A stretch of 64,000 nucleotides of DNA from a virus. The translations under genes were made by a program, and so were the position numbers. The notes under the pieces are model-generated. The model saw nothing but the letters and a program-made list of their open reading frames with translations, searched no databases and had not been told where the DNA came from. This document shows positions 57,123 through 63,887 of this stretch, in pieces. Position 1 is the stretch's first letter, and each line of letters begins with the position of its first letter. Location of the stretch: positions 17,567 to 81,566 of IMG/VR virus record IMGVR_UViG_3300035185_000025, one strand, 5' to 3'.

Positions 57123-57932
57123 TTAGTGTAGACGCACCTCGGTGACGTGGTCGAGATAGCCGTTGCCGGCTTTCCAGCGTTCGTAGTCGGACTTGGACAG
57201 CTTGAGCGCGTTGAACTCGGCTCCGGCCGAAGGCGCGCGCGCGGTGGACACGGATCCGCGAGCTTGGCCTTGCCCGGCGCTGGTGGAGGTCAACTCGGGC
57301 GCGACGGCAGGCGGCGCGGCGAACAGCGCCGGGTCGGTCTTGTGGAGCTCCGAGACAGCCTCCGCGATCGGGACGCCGGCTGCGATCTTCTCGGCGACGC
57401 GCTCGAAGGCGACGCGGCGAAGGGCCTCGTCGGGCGTTCCGTCAGCGCGGCTCGCCAGGCGCAGACCCGCGTCGCTCAGCGCTTGGGTGACGGCGAGCCG
57501 GCTGTTCGCCTCGGCCGCATTGGCCTCCGCGGCTTTGATCTTCTCGTCGCGCTCGGCGTTGGCGGCCTTCTGCTTTTCGAGCTCGTGCTCGAGCCGCTCC
57601 TGCGCGCCCATCTCGGCGACGCGCTTGGCCTCGGCGGCCTCGTTGCGCATGCGCTCCTCGGCGGCCTGGGTGGCCTCGGCTCGGATCTGCTCCTCGCGCG
57701 CGGCGAGGCGTGCCCGCTCGGCTTCGGCGGCTTCGACCTTCGCGCGCTCGATCGCGGCACGGTAGACCGGGTCGGACTCGACGGGAGGCTGGCTCTCCGC
57801 CGTCTCAGGCTCGAGCTCAAGCTGCTGCGATGCGGCTGGAGTCGGCGCGGCTGCGGCGGGCGCGGGAGCTTGTTCTGGAGCCTGACTCGGCTCGACCTCT
57901 GGCGTGGCTGACGTGTCGGTGTTCTCGGACAT
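57123..57932 (-). CDS. Capsid scaffolding protein
   Basis: 269 aa. Pro/Ala/Glu-rich disordered N-terminus, a long coiled coil (residues ~70-155, RAKVEAAEAERARLAAREEQ) and a basic C-terminal segment (KLSKSDYERWKAGNGYL) that would contact the capsid shell. No protease motif. Class II promoter TAGGAT at 6 nt overlaps the upstream gene's stop. Confidence 0.75.
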   Translation of the reverse strand: MSENTDTSATPEVEPSQAPEQAPAPAAAAPTPAASQQLELEPETAESQPPVESDPVYRAAIERAKVEAAEAERARLAAREEQIRAEATQAAEERMRNEAAEAKRVAEMGAQERLEHELEKQKAANAERDEKIKAAEANAAEANSRLAVTQALSDAGLRLASRADGTPDEALRRVAFERVAEKIAAGVPIAEAVSELHKTDPALFAAPPAVAPELTSTSAGQGQARGSVSTARAPSAGAEFNALKLSKSDYERWKAGNGYLDHVTEVRLH

Positions 57933-57944
57933 GGCCAGATCCTA
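57933..57944 (-). promoter_or_regulatory. Class II leaderless promoter
   Basis: TAGGAT, 6 nt, ATG 57932 of the scaffold gene; TAG is the upstream stop. Confidence 0.5.
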
Positions 57945-58361
57945 CACGATCCCGCCGGCTGCGTACCATTCGAGGTCGCCCTGGCCCTGCACGCGCACGA
58001 GGGAGATCCGATCATCGGACGCGGGGGTCTCCAAGATCAGGCCGCCGCTGCCGGCCACCGTGCGGACGACGACGCCCGTGGTCTCGTAGGTCATCTCGAC
58101 GGTGAACGGCGAGAGCGTCTGCACGGACAGATAGAAGACGGTCGCGCGGAGGTTCGGCGGAAGCCCGAGATCCTCGAATGCGACGGCGCTATCGACCGTG
58201 CGCGACGTCGTCGACTCGTCGTTGGTGGCTGCAGCGGCGCTCGCAGGCAGGCTCAGACGGAAGCTCGGACCCGAGGATCCAGCCGTGCCGACGCCGTTGC
58301 ACGTCGCTGGCGAGCTGCTGAGCGAGCCCTTGAGGGTAACGGAGATCGCACCGACGGCCAC
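57942..58361 (-). CDS. Putative virion surface/decoration protein, 139 aa
   Basis: Ser/Ala/Thr-rich beta protein (FRLSLPASAAAATNDES, VEMTYETTGVVVRTVAGSGG). GTG start 6 nt after class II TAGCAT. Heads the capsid module; likely structural. Confidence 0.5.
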   Translation of the reverse strand: MAVGAISVTLKGSLSSSPATCNGVGTAGSSGPSFRLSLPASAAAATNDESTTSRTVDSAVAFEDLGLPPNLRATVFYLSVQTLSPFTVEMTYETTGVVVRTVAGSGGLILETPASDDRISLVRVQGQGDLEWYAAGGIV

Positions 58362-58373
58362 GACCGGATGCTA
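58362..58373 (-). promoter_or_regulatory. Class II leaderless promoter
   Basis: TAGCAT, 6 nt, GTG 58361. Confidence 0.5.
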
Positions 58374-58408
58374 CGCGTGATCCGGGCCGTGGTCCAGCGC
58401 GCCGCGCG

Positions 58409-58489
58409 TCACAGCTCGAGCAGCCACGAGATCGTCACGAGCAAGCCGAACCTGCGCAGCTTCAGGATGAGCCCGATCAGCCAGAACAT
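58409..58489 (-). CDS. Small hydrophobic peptide, 26 aa
   Basis: MFWLIGLILKLRRFGLLVTI then SWLLEL: two short hydrophobic stretches split by LRR. GAGG about 8 nt upstream of ATG 58489; overlaps the preceding gene. Possibly a tiny membrane peptide with a lysis or superinfection role (inference). Confidence 0.4.
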   Translation of the reverse strand: MFWLIGLILKLRRFGLLVTISWLLEL

Positions 58490-58761
58490 GAGTCGCCTCG
58501 CAGCACCCGCTCGACGAGCGACATCGCCATGATCAGCGTCGACTGCTCCGTGTCGGCGAGATCGCTGTGGTGGTAGGCCGCCCGGGCGAGAGACCTCGCG
58601 CGTGGCAGCGCGTAGTGCATGGCGAGACCTCCGATCGTCCCCATGCCTTTGAGCACGGCGCTGGCCTGGGCGAGCAGATCGTGCAGTTCTCGTCGGTGCG
58701 GCGCCGGGACGAACCTGCGCACGAGGGCCTGCGCGTGGCCGATGTCGGTCGTGGAGATCAC
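58477..58761 (-). CDS. Hypothetical helical protein, 94 aa
   Basis: GTG 58761 overlaps upstream TGA (GTGA). VISTTDIGHAQALVRRFVPA, helical. Unrecognised. Confidence 0.55.
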   Translation of the reverse strand: MISTTDIGHAQALVRRFVPAPHRRELHDLLAQASAVLKGMGTIGGLAMHYALPRARSLARAAYHHSDLADTEQSTLIMAMSLVERVLRGDSCSG

Positions 58762-59720
58762 GACGCCTCCGGCATCTCGCGTACGCGCAGATCCTCGGGC
58801 CACTCGCTCGCGTCACCGCCGTGGGAGTGGCGGAGGTCGAGACGCTCGAGGCCGTGCCGAGGATCCGAGCCGAGCTGCTTCACGAAGACGGTGACGCCGG
58901 CGCTCTTGCACTGCTCGACGATCGAGCGGATCCACGCGACGTCGCACGGCCTGCCGTTGCTCTCGCCGCCGACGATCACCCAGTCGATCCCGCGGTCGCC
59001 GAGCCTCTTCAGCCCGAGGTCGATCGGTCCGAGCAGCGGCTCGCAGCTCAAAAACCGCAGCGCGGCCGGCACCTGCAGCAGCTTCGGGATCCGATCGTCT
59101 GCGCGCGGCTGGTCCTCGACGCTCGTTCCGATCCACACGTTGGGCAGCGGCCAAGGCCAGTCACCAGATCGCCTGACTTGGCCTATCTGGTCATCGTCCA
59201 GGTGCTGCTCAAGCGCAGGCTGCATGACGTCGCCCCATCCAGGACGGAGCCACGCGAACCACTTGCACGCCTCGCCCGGCCACTTGGTGAGCACCTGGAA
59301 CGTGTGTCGCTTGCACACGGCCATCACCCCGAAGACCGCCGCGATCTGCCGCCGTCCTTGCTCGGTCGCGACCCGCGACGGCAGGAACAGGTCCGAGTTC
59401 GCGCTCACGAAGATCCGCCGAGGCTTGCGCCACCGCAGCGGGATCGCCAAGCGCTCCGGCAGGAAGCGCGTGAGACCGGTGAACTTGAGCACGCCAGGAT
59501 CGCGCCGGCGCCGGTGATCTTCACCGGCGAGGATCTCGGTCCCGTCCGCGAGGACCTTCTTCACGATCCCCTGGTATGGCGCCGAGACCTTCGGGTTAGG
59601 GTTGTAGCTCAGTCGCCACGCGTCCCGGCGGGCGTAGCAGTTGGCGCACCCAGGCGACGCGGGCACGCACCCGGGCCACATGAGCCACGTCTCGTCGGTC
59701 CACTGGATCCCGGTACTCAT
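58758..59720 (-). CDS. DUF5131 (phage Gp37/Gp68) family protein
   Basis: 320 aa. MSTGIQWTDETWLMWPGCVPASPGCANCYARR matches the family signature, a radical-SAM-like cluster site (CxxC...C spacing GC-SPGCANC), followed by FVSANSDLF, FQVLTKWPG, WIGTSVED and VGGESNGRP. Function of the family is unknown; it lies in a modification/nucleotide operon. ATGA overlap with upstream gene. Confidence 0.8.
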   Translation of the reverse strand: MSTGIQWTDETWLMWPGCVPASPGCANCYARRDAWRLSYNPNPKVSAPYQGIVKKVLADGTEILAGEDHRRRRDPGVLKFTGLTRFLPERLAIPLRWRKPRRIFVSANSDLFLPSRVATEQGRRQIAAVFGVMAVCKRHTFQVLTKWPGEACKWFAWLRPGWGDVMQPALEQHLDDDQIGQVRRSGDWPWPLPNVWIGTSVEDQPRADDRIPKLLQVPAALRFLSCEPLLGPIDLGLKRLGDRGIDWVIVGGESNGRPCDVAWIRSIVEQCKSAGVTVFVKQLGSDPRHGLERLDLRHSHGGDASEWPEDLRVREMPEAS

Positions 59721-60142
59721 GATCGATCCTCCTCCGCGTCCGCGGCTGCTTCTTTGACCTCGCGCACGAGCGCCGCGAGCGTCACGTGCTGGTCGATCGC
59801 GCCGCATTCGAGCGCAGCCGCGATCTCGAACATGGCGTCGAGCACGTCGCACGGCGTCTCGCCTGGCACCACGAGCGTGATCCCGTTGCGCTGGATCGGG
59901 ATCGCGTCGAGGTCGTCGCCGCGGTACTCCACCGCGCCATCTGGCAGGGCGAGCAGAAGCGCGTCTCGGCGATGCTCGCGGGCCTGCTCGTCGATCTTCA
60001 TCAACTCCGCAGCGATGCGCCGCGACGTCGGCGTCGCCACGGCCTGAAGCTCGAGCGCCATCCGCTCGTGCTCGTCGCCGAGATCTCCGAGCCACTTGGC
60101 AAAGGCCAACAGGTTCTCGCGCCTGCGATACCCGATCAGCAT
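59717..60142 (-). CDS. Hypothetical protein, 141 aa
   Basis: MLIGYRRRENLLAFAKWLGD; helical with an acidic end (VKEAAADAEEDRS). Overlaps both neighbours. Unrecognised. Confidence 0.55.
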   Translation of the reverse strand: MLIGYRRRENLLAFAKWLGDLGDEHERMALELQAVATPTSRRIAAELMKIDEQAREHRRDALLLALPDGAVEYRGDDLDAIPIQRNGITLVVPGETPCDVLDAMFEIAAALECGAIDQHVTLAALVREVKEAAADAEEDRS

Positions 60143-60399
60143 GGCGCACCCGTGAGGCCCTCGAGCGCCGCCGGGGAGACGTAGTTGAGCGTCTCGACGA
60201 GCGCATCGGTCCTCGCGTCGACGGTCGCGTTGCTGCCATTCTCTCGCGCGACTTCGTCGGTTAGGAGTTCGAATCCTCCGACGAGCGAGCAGACCCGCGT
60301 TACGATCCGCTGCTGCTCGTCGCCGAGCTTGGCGAAGTCGTCGAGCGGGATCGGGTTCTTGCGCAAGGCTGCGTCCAGTGATGCGATGGAGCTGTCCAT
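60136..60399 (-). CDS. Hypothetical protein, 87 aa
   Basis: MDSSIASLDAALRKNPIPLD; helical, acidic. Class I promoter fixes ATG 60399, heading the DUF5131 operon. Confidence 0.6.
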   Translation of the reverse strand: MDSSIASLDAALRKNPIPLDDFAKLGDEQQRIVTRVCSLVGGFELLTDEVARENGSNATVDARTDALVETLNYVSPAALEGLTGAPC

Positions 60400-60406
60400 G
60401 GTCGAC

Positions 60407-60434
60407 CTACCGCGCTCGCTGGTCATCGCTTCCC
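60407..60434 (-). promoter_or_regulatory. Class I promoter
   Basis: Minus strand GGGAAGC, 16 nt, GGTAG, 7 nt, ATG 60399; lies over the end of the HD gene. Confidence 0.7.
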
Positions 60435-61064
60435 GAGCCGCGACTCAACCTCGTTCCGCCAGCACTCGCCTGGGCGCGGGGCGATCAGCGGCAGGAATGC
60501 GTCGGTGTCCATCTCGACCGCGTCCGGCCACACAGAAGGCGCCCAGTCACCGCCGCCTGGGAGCCACAGCATCGCCTCGAAGTAGAGCGCGATCGCGTCG
60601 GCGGTTTTGACGATCTCGAGGTCTCCACCAACCGTTCCGAAATTGCAGACCTGTACCGCCTCGTATCCATCCACGTCCGAGGTCTCGACGATCGCTGCGT
60701 GCTCGTACACGAAAGGCGCATAGTCGAGGCCGAGCGCGTGGATGATCGCCGCGTCGACTGCGGACTCGACATCTCGCATCTCCTGCGTCTTACCAGGCCG
60801 CAAGCAGTCGCCCCACGGGACCAGCGCCTCGTGGGCATCGTGCAGCAGCGGCCACGGCCCGGTAGCACCGAGGACTCGCGCGATCCTGTCGACCCGCAGC
60901 GAGTGCTCGCGCACCGTGATCGGGCGCGTCGTCTGGTTGTTGAACCTCGGCACGTCGAGCCCGCGCGCGATCACGTCGAGCGTGATCACGGACGGATCCG
61001 GGTTGAGGTAGTCGAAGTACTCGCGCGTGTAGAGTTGGACGGAGGTCGCGGTCGGAGGTGCCAT
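60423..61064 (-). CDS. HD-domain phosphohydrolase
   Basis: 213 aa. REHSLRV and LLHDAHEALVPW give the H...HD...D metal site of HD hydrolases (YfbR/5'-nucleotidase-like). May remodel nucleotide pools for phage DNA synthesis or modification. Class I promoter. Confidence 0.7.
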   Translation of the reverse strand: MAPPTATSVQLYTREYFDYLNPDPSVITLDVIARGLDVPRFNNQTTRPITVREHSLRVDRIARVLGATGPWPLLHDAHEALVPWGDCLRPGKTQEMRDVESAVDAAIIHALGLDYAPFVYEHAAIVETSDVDGYEAVQVCNFGTVGGDLEIVKTADAIALYFEAMLWLPGGGDWAPSVWPDAVEMDTDAFLPLIAPRPGECWRNEVESRLGKR

Positions 61065-61072
61065 CGACGGGC

Positions 61073-61100
61073 CTACCAGCGGGCGGGCGCTCCGCTTCCC
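61073..61100 (-). promoter_or_regulatory. Class I promoter
   Basis: Minus strand GGGAAGC, 16 nt, GGTAG, 8 nt, ATG 61064. The TAG of the -10 is the stop of the cytosine methyltransferase. Confidence 0.7.
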
Positions 61101-61831
61101 TGCTGCGTGCGACTGGTCAGCGATCGGATGAGCGCGCCGAGGACCCTGGCGGCGTCGGCTGCGGTGCGCTGGTCAACGCCGAGGCCGACCGCGCGAGCCA
61201 ACTCGACGGGAGACCCATGAGCCAGGCGGCCATGCGCGCGGGGAGGAACCCACCCGTCCCACAGATCCGCTGGAGCCGCGCGTAGGCTGGCCAGCGCTGC
61301 ATGTACGGCGCGAGGTGGTTGCCCTTCGCCGTCGCGGTCGGCAGCCTCCTGCCACGAAACGACGAACGCTCGATCGCGGTCATGTGGGGCTCCGCGCGGA
61401 GCGGTTCGCAGTCGAAACGGCACGCTGGCATGCCCGAGATCCCACAGGTCGCGCCGCACGAAGGGCACCCACCGTCGCCAGGATCGGTCCTTCGCGCTCG
61501 ACTCCCAGAGGGTCCACCGTGGTCGAAGATCTCGCGTGAGTCGTTTTGCATGTTCCCACTCTGGCGCCAGGCCGCGATCGCCTGCTGTGTTGCTGGTGCT
61601 GTGCGTGTTGCACGGGACTCCGCCGATCAGACCGTCGATCTGCGGGATGTCGGACGCGCGGACAGACTCGATGTCGCCGAGCAGCCTGGCGTCTGGAAAG
61701 TGCGCGCCGAAGATCGCCCGGCGGGCGTCGTTGACCTCGACCGCGAACGCGCAGTCGAGGGACGGGATCGCCCGGTGCAGGCCGTAGTCGAGCAGGCCGG
61801 CACCGGCGAAGAGGCTGCCGTAGCGGATCAT
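61073..61831 (-). CDS. C5-cytosine DNA methyltransferase-like protein
   Basis: 252 aa. GSLFAGAGLLDYG (motif I), GLIGGVPCNTHS (PC motif IV), APHDRDRAFVV (motif VIII) and VGLGVDQRTAADAARVLG (motif X) match Dcm enzymes. The usual ENV motif VI reads WESSA, and the enzyme is short, so activity is likely but not certain. Start ATG 61831. Confidence 0.75.
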   Translation of the reverse strand: MIRYGSLFAGAGLLDYGLHRAIPSLDCAFAVEVNDARRAIFGAHFPDARLLGDIESVRASDIPQIDGLIGGVPCNTHSTSNTAGDRGLAPEWEHAKRLTRDLRPRWTLWESSAKDRSWRRWVPFVRRDLWDLGHASVPFRLRTAPRGAPHDRDRAFVVSWQEAADRDGEGQPPRAVHAALASLRAAPADLWDGWVPPRAHGRLAHGSPVELARAVGLGVDQRTAADAARVLGALIRSLTSRTQQGSGAPARW

Positions 61832-61844
61832 GCGTCCTCGCCCG

Positions 61845-61868
61845 CGAGCCTCTCGAAGATCGTGCGGG
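61845..61868. repeat. 24-bp direct repeat, copy 1
   Basis: Identical to 61905-61928 (60-bp spacing), just upstream of the cytosine methyltransferase start. Confidence 0.75.
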
Positions 61869-61890
61869 AGCCAAGCCGCGCGGGTGTCCG

Positions 61891-62388
61891 TCACCAGGTG
61901 AGCCCGAGCCTCTCGAAGATCGTGCGGGCGTTGGAGAGCCCCGCCGCGCGGTAGTAGTCGGCGATCGTCGGCTCGTGATCGGTAGCGATATTGTGCTCGC
62001 GGGCGAAGATTCGTCCGGCGATGACGTCGACGTCGCCAGCAAGGCTTTGGTCATCACAGCGCGAGCGCTTAGGGTCGATGATCGAGTAGCCGTCATAGAG
62101 TTCCTGCCACGACGGCACGTGCTCGCCTGCGTGGGCGTCGCGGATCCCGTCCTTGAAGCACTTGAACGCGTGCTCCGCGTCGCTCACACGACCCTTGCGC
62201 ATGTACTTCGTACCCTTGGCGGTGCGACGTGCGCGTGTCCCGTCGAACTCGGCGAGGCCGGCGTCGCGCAGCTTACGCACGGTGATGCTGATTCCGCACG
62301 GATCGGAGAGATCTGCGTCATCTGCGAAGGTGGTCCATTCGCTGGTCAGAGAGTGAAGGAGGGGTAGATCGTTGGTGGTGATTGCCAT
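61891..62388 (-). CDS. Hypothetical protein, 165 aa
   Basis: Begins MAITTNDLPLLHSLTSEWTT; residues ~30-70 wHTH-like (ITVRKLRDAGLAEFDGTRARR). Ends at the second repeat copy; the first copy would encode an alternative C-terminus (RTIFERLAGEDA) whose TGA overlaps the next ATG. Suggests the original gene end was altered by a repeat event. Confidence 0.55.
   Translation of the reverse strand: MAITTNDLPLLHSLTSEWTTFADDADLSDPCGISITVRKLRDAGLAEFDGTRARRTAKGTKYMRKGRVSDAEHAFKCFKDGIRDAHAGEHVPSWQELYDGYSIIDPKRSRCDDQSLAGDVDVIAGRIFAREHNIATDHEPTIADYYRAAGLSNARTIFERLGLTW
61905..61928. repeat. 24-bp direct repeat, copy 2
   Basis: Identical to 61845-61868; inside the coding end of the 165-aa gene. Confidence 0.75.
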
Positions 62389-62470
62389 GTCGCGTGGAGA
62401 TACCGTCCCGATCGGGTCGTATTCCGCAACTTCCGATCTTTTCCGATCTTTGTTTCAGCGCAGTTGGCGC

Positions 62471-63277
62471 TCATGCGCAGTCCAGCACGAGTTCCCAGCC
62501 GCCGGGCGCGTACTCGTCAGGCGGCGGCCCGGTCCATGGCTCCGGCGGGTGCTCGGCGGCGCACCTGCGCATCCTCGCCGCCGGCAGGATCTCCCGCGCG
62601 ACCGCGACGGCCTTCGCCAGCGTCGCCCGGACCCAGTGGCCGAACACCGTGATCCCGTGGCGCCAGTGCTCGCCGGCGCGCGCGATGATCTCGAGCTGCT
62701 CGAGCGCGGCGAGGCGGCGGTAGAAGGTCTCGCCGCCGGATGCCCCGACGAGCCCGCGCAGCCGCACGAGCTTCGGCTCGACCGTCCGCCGGTGCCCTAC
62801 GCGGCCCTGGTGCTGCGCAGCCGCGAGCGCGAACGCTGCGACCGCGAGCGCGACGACGGTGGCCGGCCGCTCCCGCTCGGCCCGAGCTCGACGCCACAGC
62901 GCGGCCATGTTCTCCGGGCTCGGGATCGAGACCTTCGGGCTCTTACCTTCGCCGAGCAGGTGAAGCTCGATGACACGGCCGAAGCCGCAGCGGCCTCGCT
63001 TGGCGTAGGTAATCGAGATCTTCCCCGCGCCGCGCAGCATCGCGATCCCGTACTCGACCGCGCGGATCGGGGCGCCTGTGAGATCGGCCAGCCTGGCGTT
63101 GGTCGGCCAGACCTTCGTCCCCTCGGATCCCCATCGCAGGTGCGAGGCCAGCGCGAGCCAGATCAGCGGGGCGATCGCTCGGCCTCGGCCGTGGGGGAGA
63201 TCCGGCAGTTCGAGCCGGCGCATGGCCTCGGGGCCGGGGACCTTGCGGCGGCGCAGTCGGGCCGGAAGCGGGATCAC
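62471..63277 (-). CDS. Winged-helix DNA-binding protein
   Basis: 268 aa, GTG 63277 overlapping the upstream TGA. Residues ~35-110 (IAPLIWLALASHL...WPTNARLADLTGAPIRAVEYGIAMLRGAGKISI) form a wHTH like phage replication or transcription regulators. C-terminal domain is Ala-rich and helical with a Pro/Trp-rich end. Target unknown. Confidence 0.6.
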   Translation of the reverse strand: MIPLPARLRRRKVPGPEAMRRLELPDLPHGRGRAIAPLIWLALASHLRWGSEGTKVWPTNARLADLTGAPIRAVEYGIAMLRGAGKISITYAKRGRCGFGRVIELHLLGEGKSPKVSIPSPENMAALWRRARAERERPATVVALAVAAFALAAAQHQGRVGHRRTVEPKLVRLRGLVGASGGETFYRRLAALEQLEIIARAGEHWRHGITVFGHWVRATLAKAVAVAREILPAARMRRCAAEHPPEPWTGPPPDEYAPGGWELVLDCA

Positions 63278-63372
63278 TTCGGGCCGCCGAACTCTGCGAC
63301 CCATGCCGCGGCGAAGCGATCTGTCTCGTCCGCAGGGGTTGCGTCTGCTCCGACGCGGTGTGATTCTTTCAT
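63274..63372 (-). CDS. Small protein, 32 aa
   Basis: ATG 63372 with GGAG 6-7 nt upstream; MKESHRVGADATPADETDRF ending GGPK. GTGA overlap with the wHTH gene supports translation. Confidence 0.5.
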   Translation of the reverse strand: MKESHRVGADATPADETDRFAAAWVAEFGGPK

Positions 63373-63479
63373 CGTTGCTCCGGTGGGCCGTGAAGCCCGG
63401 TGCAGCTCGGGTCGGGTAGGTGATGCTCCCGGCCTTTGCCTTTGGTTGTGCTGGCACCGTATCACAGGCGCCGGACGAA

Positions 63480-63887
63480 CTAGATGCGATCGAGCCTGCA
63501 CACGTGCTCGCCCTCGTGGATCTCGATGCTGTCGAGCCTCACGTGCGCCGGCAGCCGCCTCTCGATCCGAGGCCAGACCCAGCGGCAGAGGTTCTCCGTC
63601 GTCGGGTGCTCGAGCGTGTCGTTCAGGTGGCGGTGGCAGAGCACGTCCTTGATCTCGGTCTTGCACGCCTCCAACAGCTCGCCGTAGTCCATCACCCACT
63701 GCACGGGCTCGTCGAGACCCTCGGAGCGACATTCGGCCGGGTCGAAGCAGCGCGCGTCGCAGCTCACCCACGCGCGGACCTTGTAGCTGTGGCCGTGCAG
63801 GCGCCCGCACTTGTGGCCGTCGGGCACGAAGTTGAGCTGGTGCGAGCACGACATGTCGGTGGCCTTCGGGCCGATGCGCATCCTCAT
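63480..63887 (-). CDS. queD: QueD-like 6-carboxytetrahydropterin synthase
   Basis: 135 aa. CSHQLNFVPDGHKCGRLHGHSYKV gives the Cys and zinc His ligands; VMDYGELLEACK and HPTTENLCRWVW are further family motifs. Second step of preQ0 synthesis from GTP; in phages it feeds 7-deazaguanine DNA modification. ATGA overlap with a partial upstream gene implies a cotranslated pathway. Confidence 0.85.
   Translation of the reverse strand: MRMRIGPKATDMSCSHQLNFVPDGHKCGRLHGHSYKVRAWVSCDARCFDPAECRSEGLDEPVQWVMDYGELLEACKTEIKDVLCHRHLNDTLEHPTTENLCRWVWPRIERRLPAHVRLDSIEIHEGEHVCRLDRI

Noticed and set aside
55447-57126. 559-aa plus-strand ORF over the capsid gene
   Set aside because: Antisense shadow rich in Arg/Asp/Val; capsid and scaffold frames are the real genes.
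62430-62460. Direct repeat TTCCGATCTTTTCCGATC
   Set aside because: Only two short copies in a small gap, no associated gene signature; may be a minor regulatory element but cannot be supported.
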